Source: CAZBLK01 sp964492715 (GTDB lineage Bacteria > Bacillota > Clostridia > Lachnospirales > WRBF01). Taken from it: 64,000 nt of DNA. The notes beneath the pieces are model-generated. The model searched no databases and was not told the origin of the DNA. It saw only the letters and a program-made list of their open reading frames with translations. The stretch is from the NCBI GenBank assembly GCA_964492715.1, contig CAZBLK010000007.1, forward strand, positions 45,181 to 109,180. The letters run 5' to 3'. Made by a program: the position numbers and the translations under genes. This document shows, one piece after another, positions 8,740-17,783 of this stretch; within the stretch, counting starts at the first letter, position 1, and every line of letters begins with the position of its first letter.

Positions 8740-10086
8740 TTATAAATTTTCAACCACCGAATTTGCCCACTTGTTCCCCAAAACACGCCAAACAGAAACT
8801 ACAATTTTAATAAGTTCCTCTGTAAGTGTAAGAAGAAGCACAAAGTAAACCGGCAAGCCCAAAACAGCCGCCCCCAAATAAGCCAAAGGCACGCCGATTA
8901 TCCAAATAGCCAAGCCGTCAACTACCAAACAAAACTTTGTGTCGCCCCCACTTCGCAAAATACCAACAATTGTTGCATAGTTTGTCATTCTTATAAACAT
9001 TCCAGCAGCCATTACATAAATGCAATTTTGTGCAAGGTGTCGCACCTCGTCTGTTATGTTGAAAAAGCTTAAAATAATTGGTGCTGAAGCCGCAAATAAA
9101 ATCCCCATAAGTATGCCAGCTACAATAGCTGTTTTTATACACTTTCGTGAATATCTAATTGCAAGGTCACGCTCGCCAGCGCCTAAAGCATTTGCTATCA
9201 TAATTCCTGCAGAACTACCTGTTCCTATACACACAGTAAAAAATATTTGCTGCGCTGTAGAAGCAATTTGGTACGCACCTTGGCCAGACGTTCCTGTGTA
9301 TTTGTAAAACGACACATAAAGCGTAGTGCCAATAACCCAAAACACTTCGTTAATTAAAACAAAAATAGTTACCTTGTAAAACTCTTTAACGAAATTTAGG
9401 TTAGCTGAAAAATAGTTTGACAGCTTGCCCACAATCGGAAGACGAAGCTTCTTTACCATAATAATTTGTACTATTATCTCAACAAACCTAGAAATAACAG
9501 TTGCTAACGCTGCACCAGTTACGCCCATTTTTAAAATATAAATAAAGTAGTAGTTGAATATAACGTTTACTAAAATTGCTGAAAACGTTGAAATCAAAGG
9601 GTATTTTGTTTTTCCAATACACCTAAGAGACTGGTTCACCGTTAAAGCAAAGGCTGTAAAAAAGTACGAAATGCAAACCGTCCTTAAATATTTTGAAGCT
9701 AGTTCAATTACAACTGGGTCGTTTGAATAAATGCTCATAAGCTTTTCGGGAATTAAAATTGCAGTGCCTGCAAAAACAGAAGAAACTATAAGCCCCGAAA
9801 CAAACACAATGCCCATAGACTTATGTATGGAAAACGTGTCACCCTTTCCCCAAAATTGACCCATAAAAATGGCGCCGCCACTGCTCACGCCAAACATCAT
9901 AATTATATAAACAAAAAATATTTGGTTGGCAAGCCCAACCGCCGTAATTTCATTTATACCAAGGCTACCTATCATAACCGTGTCAATTAGGTTTACTGAA
10001 GATGTAAGCATCTCCGTAAAAATAATTGGTATTGCAAGAACTAGCATTTTTTTAAGATATTTTTTTGTTTCGTTTGAAAAAAACAT
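8740..10086 (-). CDS. MATE family efflux transporter
   Basis: 448 residues with twelve hydrophobic segments in two similar halves, as in the multidrug and toxin extrusion (NorM/DinF) family. Typical features are MLVLAIPIIFTEMLTSSVNL at the N-terminus and IDTVMIGSLG. Such pumps export cationic drugs or metabolites in exchange for sodium or protons; the substrate cannot be inferred. The ATG has GGAGAATAAC upstream, overlapping the stop of the preceding membrane gene, so the two form an operon. Confidence 0.93.
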   Translation of the reverse strand: MFFSNETKKYLKKMLVLAIPIIFTEMLTSSVNLIDTVMIGSLGINEITAVGLANQIFFVYIIMMFGVSSGGAIFMGQFWGKGDTFSIHKSMGIVFVSGLIVSSVFAGTAILIPEKLMSIYSNDPVVIELASKYLRTVCISYFFTAFALTVNQSLRCIGKTKYPLISTFSAILVNVIFNYYFIYILKMGVTGAALATVISRFVEIIVQIIMVKKLRLPIVGKLSNYFSANLNFVKEFYKVTIFVLINEVFWVIGTTLYVSFYKYTGTSGQGAYQIASTAQQIFFTVCIGTGSSAGIMIANALGAGERDLAIRYSRKCIKTAIVAGILMGILFAASAPIILSFFNITDEVRHLAQNCIYVMAAGMFIRMTNYATIVGILRSGGDTKFCLVVDGLAIWIIGVPLAYLGAAVLGLPVYFVLLLTLTEELIKIVVSVWRVLGNKWANSVVENL

Positions 10087-10087
10087 G

Positions 10088-10918
10088 TTATTCTCCTTGT
10101 TGTGTCAAATCTTGTTTATTTTCGCCTTTGTTTTCAATGCTTGCAGGCTTGTTTTTGTTGTAGTAAAGGTTTAAAAACCAAATTATTGTAATTGTAAGCG
10201 TAAAAGAATTAATTATCCCAGAAACTATGTCTTTTAAAAAATCTCCGCCACCACTTGCACCAATAAGGGAAAACCCAAGGGAAACTACAAACTGTAAACA
10301 AAACCCAATAACAAACGTTACCATGTAAAGCCCAAGCGTCGAAATAGCCTTTCCTTTAATCGTTCTAGCACTTTCTTCGAGTGCGGCAAACCCCCATTTG
10401 CCTGTTACTGTCGTTACAGAAACGTGGTAATTAAAGTAAAATGATACTAAAATGCCGGGGATTATAAGCAAAAGCATTCCGCATACCATAATTAAGTAAA
10501 ACAAAATTGAAGTAAAAATAATCTTGCCCCAAATGCCAAGCGTTGCATCTAAAATGCCTAAAGCTTTAACAGGCTTTCCTTCAATATGACATTTTGAAAT
10601 GTACGTAAGTGCAGAACTGTGCAGGTTTGTAAAAATTAATGTAAAAACCAAACTTACTATTGTAACTGCAATGCTATCATTTAATAAGTCAATGTATTCA
10701 ACACTAAAACCCTCCACGTATGGCATTCTTATGTAGTTTTTTATAACGTTTTCAGCACCTAATGAAATTGCCAAGTACATTGGACCATACGTCAAAAAAA
10801 ACGTATAAAAAATGTATAAAAACTTAGCCTTAAACACTTCAGCCGCAACTTTAAAAAGTTTTTCAAATGTTAAGTATCCGTTTTTCATTTCTTCAACCAA
10901 GTTAAACCCTTCAACCAA
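10088..10918 (-). CDS. Multi-pass membrane protein (glycerophosphodiesterase membrane-domain-like)
   Basis: 276 residues with about six membrane segments and a hydrophilic C-terminal tail (NKNKPASIENKGENKQ). The pattern, with a long cytoplasmic start, PGILVSFYFNYHV and a following EESARTIKGK stretch, resembles YciC or glycerophosphoryl-diesterase membrane-domain proteins, but this is a weak call. The start is TTG 10918, with AAGGAGG close by. An 18-base tandem duplication (unit GGGTTTAACTTGGTTGAA) covers the start and creates a second, weaker TTG. It is operonic with the MATE gene. Confidence 0.65.
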   Translation of the reverse strand: MVEGFNLVEEMKNGYLTFEKLFKVAAEVFKAKFLYIFYTFFLTYGPMYLAISLGAENVIKNYIRMPYVEGFSVEYIDLLNDSIAVTIVSLVFTLIFTNLHSSALTYISKCHIEGKPVKALGILDATLGIWGKIIFTSILFYLIMVCGMLLLIIPGILVSFYFNYHVSVTTVTGKWGFAALEESARTIKGKAISTLGLYMVTFVIGFCLQFVVSLGFSLIGASGGGDFLKDIVSGIINSFTLTITIIWFLNLYYNKNKPASIENKGENKQDLTQQGE

Positions 10919-11041
10919 GTTAAACCCCTCCTTCTTTTCAACCTTTAAATTATATCACATTTATAAAATTATATCACTAAATAATTTAAAACAATATATA
11001 AATTTGGAACTCTTTTAATTATTATAATCCTAAAAAACTAC

Positions 11042-11070
11042 TTGACATAATAAAAAATATGTTGTAAAAT
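11042..11070 (+). promoter_or_regulatory. Sigma-A type promoter for tRNA-Ser(UGA)
   Basis: TTGACA at 11042-11047, a 17-base spacer, and TAAAAT at 11065-11070. It points to the tRNA about 120 bases downstream. Confidence 0.8.
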
Positions 11071-11076
11071 ACGTTT

Positions 11077-11189
11077 TGTGGTTAAGCAATGTACAACTCT
11101 TGGGGTTGCTTTTAGAGCAGGTTTTCAAAGTTGGCACGGCAAACACCACTAAAGACATAATTTAAGAAAAATGTATATTTACCTTTTAC
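11077..11189 (+). other. Leader of the tRNA-Ser transcript
   Basis: About 110 transcribed bases before the tRNA. There are short complementary pieces (GTGGT near 11079 with ACCAC near 11150, and GCAA with TTGC inside). No known RNA family recognised. It may be only a trimmed 5' leader. Confidence 0.35.
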
Positions 11190-11275
11190 GGAGGAGTAGC
11201 GAAGTGGTCATAACGCGGCGGTCTTGAAAACCGTTTGTCCGAGAGGGCGCGTGGGTTCGAATCCCACCTCCTCCG
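11190..11275 (+). tRNA. tRNA-Ser (anticodon UGA)
   Basis: A complete cloverleaf: acceptor stem GGAGGAG/CTCCTCC with G discriminator, anticodon stem and loop CGGTCTTGAAAACCG with TGA in the loop, a long class II variable arm, and a T-arm GTGGGTTCGAATCCCAC. CCA is not encoded. Confidence 0.97.
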
Positions 11276-11283
11276 TTTCAAAA

Positions 11284-11321
11284 ACCAAGTGGTTGTATTT
11301 CACAGCCATTTGGTTTTTTTG
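11284..11321 (+). terminator. Intrinsic terminator after tRNA-Ser
   Basis: AACCAAGTGG pairs imperfectly with CCATTTGGTT, followed by a run of seven T. Confidence 0.8.
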
Positions 11322-11351
11322 TTTGCCAAAACGTGCTATTGTTTACTGAAC

Positions 11352-11380
11352 AAAAATTCCCCCGCCATCGGCAGGGGAAC
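11352..11380 (-). terminator. Intrinsic terminator after nagB
   Basis: On the minus strand TTCCCCTGCC pairs with GGCGGGGGAA and is followed by a short T run. It stands about 10 bases after the nagB stop. Confidence 0.75.
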
Positions 11381-11388
11381 AACTTTCA

Positions 11389-12099
11389 TCAATTTTCAGT
11401 ATAAATAACAACCAAATTATTATGATACTGCAAAACAGAAGCAGGAATTTGCGGTGTAACGTCACCGTAAAGAGCCTTTTCAAGAATTTCTGCTTTTTCC
11501 TTTCCGTTTGCAATTAGCAAAACGCCTTTTGCCTTCATAATTGTGCCAATGCCCATAGAAACAGCCGACTTTGGCACTTCGTCACGGCTGTTGTAAAACC
11601 TTGCATTGGCGTCTATTGTGCTGTCTGCAAGCTTAACATGGTGAGTTTCCTTTGGGAAAAAGCTGTCAGGTTCGTTAAACGCAATGTGCCCGTTCTTGCC
11701 AATTCCAAGCAGTTGAAGGTCAATTCCACCAAGCCTTTGAATAAGCATTTCATACTCAAGGCAAAACTCGGAAACATTTTCTGCCATTCCGCTTGGCACG
11801 TTTACCGAAGCCTTGTCAATGTTCACGTGGTTAAAAAGCTGTTCGTGCATGAAGTAGTGATAGCTGTTAGGGTCAGTTTTAGGCGTTCCATAATATTCAT
11901 CAAGGTTAACTGTTTTAACTTCGCTAAAGTCAATTACGCCTTCTTTGTTTAAGCGTATAAGCTCTTTGTATGTACCAATTGGCGAGCTTCCTGTTGCAAG
12001 CCCCAAAACAGAGTTTGGCTTTTTCAAAACTTGCGACGCAATAATTACAGCCGCTTTCTTGCTTAAATCGTCGTAGTCTTTTGCCTTTATAACTGTCAT
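11389..12099 (-). CDS. nagB: Glucosamine-6-phosphate deaminase
   Basis: Turns glucosamine-6-phosphate into fructose-6-phosphate and ammonia, feeding amino sugars into glycolysis. 236 residues, the normal size. Visible motifs are LGLATGSSPIGTYKELI, FSEVKTVNLDEYYG (active-site aspartate), LLGIGKNGHIAFNEP (catalytic histidine region) and SVSMGIGTIMKAK. The start is ATG 12099, preceded by AAAGGAGGAGTAAAA; the open frame extends 16 codons upstream without a ribosome site. No nagA neighbour is visible. It diverges from pepF. Confidence 0.95.
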   Translation of the reverse strand: MTVIKAKDYDDLSKKAAVIIASQVLKKPNSVLGLATGSSPIGTYKELIRLNKEGVIDFSEVKTVNLDEYYGTPKTDPNSYHYFMHEQLFNHVNIDKASVNVPSGMAENVSEFCLEYEMLIQRLGGIDLQLLGIGKNGHIAFNEPDSFFPKETHHVKLADSTIDANARFYNSRDEVPKSAVSMGIGTIMKAKGVLLIANGKEKAEILEKALYGDVTPQIPASVLQYHNNLVVIYTEN

Positions 12100-12256
12100 T
12101 TTTACTCCTCCTTTATTTTGGATAAGCTTTTTAGAACCTAGCCTCAATTTGAGGATAGGTAATTAATTTTACACTCTATATTATGCTGTTAATGTTAATT
12201 TTTATCAAGTAGAAAGTAAAAATAATTTTCTTTCAAATGTAATTATTCCAACTTCC

Positions 12257-12285
12257 TTGTTAAAACTGGTAACTTGGCGTATAAT
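12257..12285 (+). promoter_or_regulatory. Promoter of the oligoendopeptidase gene
   Basis: TTGTTA at 12257-12262, a 17-base spacer, TATAAT at 12280-12285. The ATG at 12316 follows with AAGGAGGAAG, so an in-frame ATG at 12274 inside the promoter is ruled out as a start. Confidence 0.8.
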
Positions 12286-12315
12286 ACTATTAAACATATT
12301 AAGGAGGAAGAATTA

Positions 12316-14073
12316 ATGCACTGGTCACTAAACGACTTATATGAAGGCATAAACACAGAAAAATTCAAAAAAGACTTTGAATCGTTGAAGTCCATAATAA
12401 AACAGCTAAAAATCTTTGCTGATGAAAAGCTTGCAGACAGCTCTAACACCGAACAAAAGCTTGTTGGCTTTATTGAGCTTTACACAAAGTTTGAAAAATT
12501 AATATTGTTAAAAAGTTATACTCAACTAATTTTAAGTGTAGATTCCGAAAACGATGAAGCAAACAAGTTTTCAAGCAAGTTTGATGAAATTTTTTCCGAG
12601 TTGGCTACGCCTGAAGCAAAGTTTACAAAGTTTGTTTCAGAAATTTCAAACCTAGATGAAATAATAGAAAAAAGCGAAGCTTTAAAGCCATATACGTTTC
12701 GCTTAAACGAGCTTAAAAGCAAAGGCAAGTACATGCTTTCCGAAAAAGAAGAGCAGGCTATTGCCAAAATGCAAACTACGTCCTCTAAAGCATGGCGCAG
12801 GCTGTGGGAACATATTACATCTACACTTATGGTGGACATTACCCTTGACGGCAAGGCACAGCAACTGCCTTTAACTATGGTTCGCAACATGGCACAAAGT
12901 GACGACGGCGCTGTGCGTAAGGCAGCGTATGAAGCCGAGCTTGCCGCTTATGAAAAAATTGATAAATCGGCAGCACATGCTCTTAACAGCATTAAAGCCG
13001 AAGTTATAACTGTTTCAAAAATGCGTGGCTACAAGTCGCCGCTTGAACAAACTCTTGTAAGTTCAAGAATGAGTGAGCAAACGCTTGACGCTTTAATTTC
13101 TGCAATTAAGGACAACCTTAACATTTTCACAAAGTATTATAAGAAAAAGGCTGAAATGCTTGGGCATAAAAATGGTCTTCCTTTTTACGAGCTTTTCGCA
13201 CCAGTAAGCAACGCTGAATTTAGCTTTACCTACGAAGAAGCCCAAAAGTTTATTGTTAAAAACTTTTCAGCCTTTTCAAAGCAATTTGGCGACTATGCAA
13301 AAAAAGCTTTTGACAACAACTGGATAGATGCCGAGCCAAAAAGCGGTAAAGTTGGCGGCGCATTTTGTTCAAACCTTCATTCAATTGGGCAAAGCCGCAT
13401 TTTGGCAAACTTTTCAGGCAGTGTTGACAACGTGCTTACGCTTGCACACGAGCTTGGCCACGGCTATCATGGCGAAATGCTAAAGGAAGAAAGTGCGCTT
13501 AATTCTCACTACCCAATGCCGCTTGCTGAAACGGCTTCTATTTTTGCAGAAACTATAGCAACTAACGCCGCAATTAAAGAAGCCTCGGGCGAAGAAGCAC
13601 TGCTTATACTTGAAAACTCAATTTCTTCTGATGCACAAGTTATTGTAGACATTTATTCAAGGTTTTTGTTTGAAAAAGCTGTGTTTGAAAAACGTGAGGA
13701 CGGCATACTTTCAGTAGCCGAGCTTAAAAACATTATGCTTGAAGCGCAAAAAGCCGCTTACGGCAAAGGGCTTGACCACAACTTTTTGCACCCATACATG
13801 TGGGTTTGCAAAACGCATTATTACTACGCAAACAGAAACTTTTACAACTTCCCCTACGCTTTTGGCAACATGTTTGCAAAAGGGCTTTACAGCCAATATC
13901 AAAAAGAAGGAGAAGCTTTTGTGCAAAAATATAACAACCTTCTTGCAGCAACTGGTAAAAATTCTGTCGAGGACGTTGCTAAAATGGCTGGCATTGACCT
14001 AACAAAAAAAGAGTTTTGGGAAAGCAGCTTAAAGTTGATTGAAGCGGATATTGATAAGTTTTGTTCTTTATAA
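12316..14073 (+). CDS. pepF: M3 family oligoendopeptidase F
   Basis: Zinc metallopeptidase that cuts short peptides in the cytoplasm. 585 residues from ATG 12316 (MHWSLNDLYEG). The zinc motif HELGH is visible in LTLAHELGHGYHGEM near residue 385, and the third zinc ligand is expected in LAETASIFAETI. The length and the aromatic C-terminal segment (YMWVCKTHYYYANRNFYNFP) fit the PepF/M3B subfamily. It is transcribed alone from its own promoter. Confidence 0.95.
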   Translation: MHWSLNDLYEGINTEKFKKDFESLKSIIKQLKIFADEKLADSSNTEQKLVGFIELYTKFEKLILLKSYTQLILSVDSENDEANKFSSKFDEIFSELATPEAKFTKFVSEISNLDEIIEKSEALKPYTFRLNELKSKGKYMLSEKEEQAIAKMQTTSSKAWRRLWEHITSTLMVDITLDGKAQQLPLTMVRNMAQSDDGAVRKAAYEAELAAYEKIDKSAAHALNSIKAEVITVSKMRGYKSPLEQTLVSSRMSEQTLDALISAIKDNLNIFTKYYKKKAEMLGHKNGLPFYELFAPVSNAEFSFTYEEAQKFIVKNFSAFSKQFGDYAKKAFDNNWIDAEPKSGKVGGAFCSNLHSIGQSRILANFSGSVDNVLTLAHELGHGYHGEMLKEESALNSHYPMPLAETASIFAETIATNAAIKEASGEEALLILENSISSDAQVIVDIYSRFLFEKAVFEKREDGILSVAELKNIMLEAQKAAYGKGLDHNFLHPYMWVCKTHYYYANRNFYNFPYAFGNMFAKGLYSQYQKEGEAFVQKYNNLLAATGKNSVEDVAKMAGIDLTKKEFWESSLKLIEADIDKFCSL

Positions 14074-14165
14074 TATAGATGTTAAAACTGTGCATAGATT
14101 TTACTCCTTGGGTGTTCATAATGTAACCCTAGGAAAATGTTAACAATATGTTAAAAAAATATCAC

Positions 14166-14236
14166 TTGACATTTTACCTAAAAATGGTAAAATATTTACT
14201 GTGATTACTGTTAAAAATGCTTAATATGCACAGTAA
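14166..14236 (+). promoter_or_regulatory. Promoter and two inverted repeats before the sugar-binding protein gene
   Basis: TTGACA 14166-14171, a 16-base spacer, TAAAAT 14188-14193. A perfect inverted repeat ATTTTACC/GGTAAAAT overlaps the spacer and -10. A second one, TTACTGTG (14196-14203) and CACAGTAA (14229-14236), lies just downstream in the leader. Both are plausible repressor sites for a sugar-regulated operon; the regulator is unknown. Confidence 0.65.
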
Positions 14237-14277
14237 TTAAAATAGTTTTATTTCTTTTAAAATTTAGGAGGAGCTAT

Positions 14278-15657
14278 ATGAAAAGATTATCACGTTTTTT
14301 TGCCTTTGCTTTGGCAGGCGCAATGATGTTTTCTCTTACAGCTTGCGGCACATCAGGCGGCGGAACTGCAACGCCTACGCCAGCAACAAGCACAGAGTCA
14401 ACAACTGCTACTTCTTCAGAAGCACCAGCTACTGAAGAAGCTGTTACAATTGACATTTTCCAATTCAAGGTTGAAATTCAAGACGCTTTAGTTGCAGCTA
14501 TTGAAAAGTACAAAAGCGTAAAGCCAAACGTAACAATTAACCTTGAAACAGTAGGTGGCGGCGACGACTACGGCGCAGCACTTCGTGCAAAAATGCAGTC
14601 TACACAAGTTGCAATTTTTAACATTGGCGGCCCACAAGACACAGAAGACTGGATTGACAGCCTTACAGACTTGTCAAACGAGCCTTGGGTTGGCGAAGCG
14701 GTAGACGGCACACTTCTTGCTGTTACTCGTGACAACAAAGTTTATGGCTTGCCGTTTAACGTTGAAGGTTACGGCTGGGTTTACAACAAAGCAATTTTTG
14801 ACGAATGTGGCATTGACGCAGCTACTTTAACATCATATGATGCAATTGAAAAAGCTTTTGCAACAATTGATAGTAAAATTAAAGACGGCAGCCTAAAAGA
14901 CAAGTTCCCACAATTGGAAGCAGTTGTAGAACTTCCTGCTAAAGAAACTTGGGTTACAGGCTTGCACGGGCTTAACGTTGCTTTAGCAAACGAGTTCCCA
15001 GGTGGCGGAACAGAAGCTTACACAGCAAAAACTGTTGAGTTTAAGCATAAAGACGCTTTAAAAGCGTACTACGACCTTCAAGCAAACTACACTGTAAACG
15101 CAAGCGACAAAGGAAAGCTAAACGCTGTAGACTACTCTACACAAGTTGGCGGCGGTATCGGCATTGAAAGAGTAGCCGTTGTCCAACAAGGTAACTGGAT
15201 TTTTGGCGACGTTAAAAACGTTGACGAAAACGTAGCAAACAACTTGGGCTTCCTTCCAACTCCTTTAAAGGGCGTTAAGGAAGATTCTATACCTGTTGGC
15301 GTTCCTATGTACTGGGCAGTTAACAACAAGGTAAGCCCAGCGCAAGTTCAAGCAGCTAAAGATTTCTTGAACTGGTTGTATCAATCAGAAGAAGGCAAAA
15401 AAATCGTTGTTGACGAGTTCTTCTTTATTCCTCCTTTCAAGAACTACACTGGTCTTGAACCAAAGGACGCTCTTGGCAAGTCTGTTAAGGCCTACGGCGA
15501 CGCAGGAAAAACTATGCCTTGGGTATTTATGGGCTTCCCAACTGACTGGGGCATGAACGTATTTGGCGCTAAACTTCAAGACTATTTTGCTGGCAAGCTT
15601 TCTTTTGACGAAGTTGTAACACAATCACAAGAAGCATGGGCTAACGCCAGAAAGTAG
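14278..15657 (+). CDS. Sugar ABC transporter substrate-binding lipoprotein
   Basis: 459 residues. The N-terminus (MKRLSRFFAFALAGAMMFS) ends in a lipobox LTAC, so the protein is anchored outside the membrane, followed by a threonine/serine/alanine linker. The body matches family 1 extracellular solute-binding proteins (YGLPFNVEGYGWVYNKAIFD, MPWVFMGFPTDWG). It hands a sugar or oligosaccharide to the two permeases downstream. The promoter and possible operators lie upstream, and a hairpin at 15690-15750 separates it from the permeases, which would let it be made in excess. Confidence 0.92.
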   Translation: MKRLSRFFAFALAGAMMFSLTACGTSGGGTATPTPATSTESTTATSSEAPATEEAVTIDIFQFKVEIQDALVAAIEKYKSVKPNVTINLETVGGGDDYGAALRAKMQSTQVAIFNIGGPQDTEDWIDSLTDLSNEPWVGEAVDGTLLAVTRDNKVYGLPFNVEGYGWVYNKAIFDECGIDAATLTSYDAIEKAFATIDSKIKDGSLKDKFPQLEAVVELPAKETWVTGLHGLNVALANEFPGGGTEAYTAKTVEFKHKDALKAYYDLQANYTVNASDKGKLNAVDYSTQVGGGIGIERVAVVQQGNWIFGDVKNVDENVANNLGFLPTPLKGVKEDSIPVGVPMYWAVNNKVSPAQVQAAKDFLNWLYQSEEGKKIVVDEFFFIPPFKNYTGLEPKDALGKSVKAYGDAGKTMPWVFMGFPTDWGMNVFGAKLQDYFAGKLSFDEVVTQSQEAWANARK

Positions 15658-15689
15658 TTTGTACTTCATAAACAATAATTTAGCTAGTC

Positions 15690-15750
15690 AAGAACGGTTT
15701 TGCTGTAAAAAGGCTTTAGCTTTACTTTTTACTTCAAAGCCGTTCTTTTT
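15690..15750 (+). terminator. Terminator or attenuator between binding protein and permeases
   Basis: AAGAACGG at 15690-15697 pairs with CCGTTCTT near 15740, with a T run after. Placed inside the transporter operon, it probably lowers permease expression relative to the binding protein. Confidence 0.7.
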
Positions 15751-15830
15751 AAAGTAATAATTAGATACTAATTAAAATAATAAACTAAAAACTAGATGCT
15801 AGAAGTAAGGTGTTAGAAATAAAAACAAAA

Positions 15831-15887
15831 GTTTTGTCTACTTTTTCAAAAGTGGCGGGGTTTGGGGCAGCGCCCCAAGGTCTTTGG
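15831..15887 (+). repeat. Dispersed palindromic repeat, type A copy 3
   Basis: Nearly identical to 2282-2345: ACAAAAGTTTTGT, ACTTTTTCAAAAGT, and a hairpin TTGGGGCAGCGCCCCAA. It is bracketed by looser inverted CTAG-rich stretches (about 15785-15825 and 15905-15945), which may be outer arms of the element. Confidence 0.8.
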
Positions 15888-15963
15888 TCTTTAAAGCCAG
15901 CCCCCTAGCATAATACCTTGCGTCTAGTACCTAGCTTCTAGCAAGAAAGGTGTGGGAAAAACA

Positions 15964-16827
15964 ATGCGGCGTTCTAAAATTGGTTATGTTCTTTTTTTAC
16001 TTCCTTGTGTAGCTTCGTTTACGATAATAGTTCTTATTCCCATGTTTACAGGGTTTTACTATTCCTTCACAGACTGGAATGGAATTGGCAACACGCCGAA
16101 TTTGGTTGGGTTTTCAAACTATATTGACATTTTTAAAGACGAAAGCTTTTTAAAATCGTTTACATTTACGGCAGGGTTTGCCGTTGTTGCCGTTATATTA
16201 ATTAACGTAATTGGCTTTTTGCTTGCACTTCTTGTAAACCAAAAGTTTAAGGGCAACAAAGTTATGCGTACTGTGTTTTTTATGCCAAACCTTATAGGCG
16301 GCATACTTTTGGGCTTTACTTGGAACTTCATTTTTGTAAGCGTTTTTGAGTCCATTTACAAGGCGACAGGCTTTAACTTTTTCAGCGGCTGGCTTTCAAC
16401 GACTGTAACTGGCTTTTGGGGATTAGTTATTGTTTTGGTTTGGCAAATGAGTGGCTATACTATGCTAATTTACATTGCGGCACTGCAAAACATTCAAACG
16501 TCTGTGCTTGAAGCCGCCGAGCTTGACGGCGCAATTGGGCTTCGCAAGCTGTTTAGCATTATTATTCCAATGGTTATGCCGGCGTTTACAATTAGCTTGT
16601 TCCTTACCTTGTCAAACTCGTTTAAGCTCTTTGACCAAAACCTTGCGCTTACAGGTGGCGCACCAAACAAGTCTACAATGATGCTTGCGCTAAAAATTTA
16701 CAACACAGCGTTTTCACAGAACACACTTGGCAAGGCACAAGCTATGGCTATTATTTTCTTAATTGTTGTAGCAATAATTTCGGTTACACAGCTTAGCATT
16801 ACAAAAAGAAGGGAGATTGAAAACTAA
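15964..16827 (+). CDS. Sugar ABC transporter permease (MalF/UgpA type)
   Basis: About 287 residues with six membrane segments. The EAA loop that docks the ATPase is visible as EAAELDGAIGLRKLFSIIIP. ATG 15964 is taken as the start; an upstream GTG at 15952 is possible but has the AAGG site almost touching it. It overlaps the second permease by one base (TAATG). No ATPase gene is present here, so a shared MsmX-type ATPase encoded elsewhere would be needed. Confidence 0.92.
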   Translation: MRRSKIGYVLFLLPCVASFTIIVLIPMFTGFYYSFTDWNGIGNTPNLVGFSNYIDIFKDESFLKSFTFTAGFAVVAVILINVIGFLLALLVNQKFKGNKVMRTVFFMPNLIGGILLGFTWNFIFVSVFESIYKATGFNFFSGWLSTTVTGFWGLVIVLVWQMSGYTMLIYIAALQNIQTSVLEAAELDGAIGLRKLFSIIIPMVMPAFTISLFLTLSNSFKLFDQNLALTGGAPNKSTMMLALKIYNTAFSQNTLGKAQAMAIIFLIVVAIISVTQLSITKRREIEN

Positions 16828-17654
16828 TGGAGGGCAAAAAGTCTTTTAAAATAACTACAATTGCAATTGGCATTTTTATGTGCATTGTTTACCTTTTTCC
16901 TGTGTACATTTTGTTTATAAACTCCTTTAAAACGCAAAAAGGAATTTACTTAGACACTATAAAAATTCCTAAGGAGGGCTTTTTTACACTTGGCAACTAC
17001 CCAGGCGCAATTGAGCGCATGGGCTACTTGAAGGCCCTTACCAACTCGCTTCTTATAACAATTTCTGCTACAGTTATTATTGTGCTTTTTTCGGCTATGG
17101 CGGCGTGGGTTTTGGTGCGGTACAAAAGCGTTATAAGCACAGTTTTGTACTACATGTTTGCGGTTTCTATGCTTATTCCGTTCCAATGTGTAATGCTTCC
17201 GCTGGTTTCTACGGCTTCAAAGCTGCACCTTATGAACCCAGCTGGGCTTGTTTTTATTTACCTTGGCTTTGGCTCTAGCCTTTCAATTGTTTTGTTCCAC
17301 AGCTTTATTAAAAGTGTTCCGCTGGAGCTTGAGGAGTCGGCAATGATTGACGGCTGCAACATGGTGCAAACTTTCTTTTTAATTGTTGTGCCGCTTATTA
17401 AAACAATTGCAATTACTGTTGCCGTGCTTAACGTAATGTGGATTTGGAACGACTTCCTTCTTCCGCAGCTTATAATAAACAAGCCAGAATGGCAAACTAT
17501 TCCGCTTAAAACATATTTGTTCTTCGGGCAGTTTTCCAAACGGTGGGACTTGGCGACAGCAGCTCTTTTGATGGGTATGCTTCCTATAGTTGTGTTTTAT
17601 ATGTTTGCTCAAAAGTATATTATTCAGGGTATAACTGACGGGGCTATAAAGTAA
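16827..17654 (+). CDS. Sugar ABC transporter permease (MalG/UgpE type)
   Basis: 275 residues with six membrane segments, ending in the family tail KYIIQGITDGAIK. The EAA-like loop is ELEESAMIDGCNMVQTFFLI. The ATG overlaps the upstream stop, and the ribosome site AAGGGAG lies inside the preceding gene. It partners the permease at 15964 to form the channel. Confidence 0.93.
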   Translation: MEGKKSFKITTIAIGIFMCIVYLFPVYILFINSFKTQKGIYLDTIKIPKEGFFTLGNYPGAIERMGYLKALTNSLLITISATVIIVLFSAMAAWVLVRYKSVISTVLYYMFAVSMLIPFQCVMLPLVSTASKLHLMNPAGLVFIYLGFGSSLSIVLFHSFIKSVPLELEESAMIDGCNMVQTFFLIVVPLIKTIAITVAVLNVMWIWNDFLLPQLIINKPEWQTIPLKTYLFFGQFSKRWDLATAALLMGMLPIVVFYMFAQKYIIQGITDGAIK

Positions 17655-17680
17655 AACCGATATAAGTGTGAATATTATAT

Positions 17681-17725
17681 AAGTTCGATATAAAACTGTG
17701 ATTTTGCAATTTATATCGAACTTTT
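17681..17725 (+). terminator. Terminator of the sugar ABC operon
   Basis: AAGTTCGATATAAA pairs perfectly with TTTATATCGAACTT, followed by TTATTATTTTA. Confidence 0.85.
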
Positions 17726-17783
17726 ATTATTTTATGCGTATATTATATTAGGGAGATATTTTTTAAAAGGAGAATTAAGTGCA

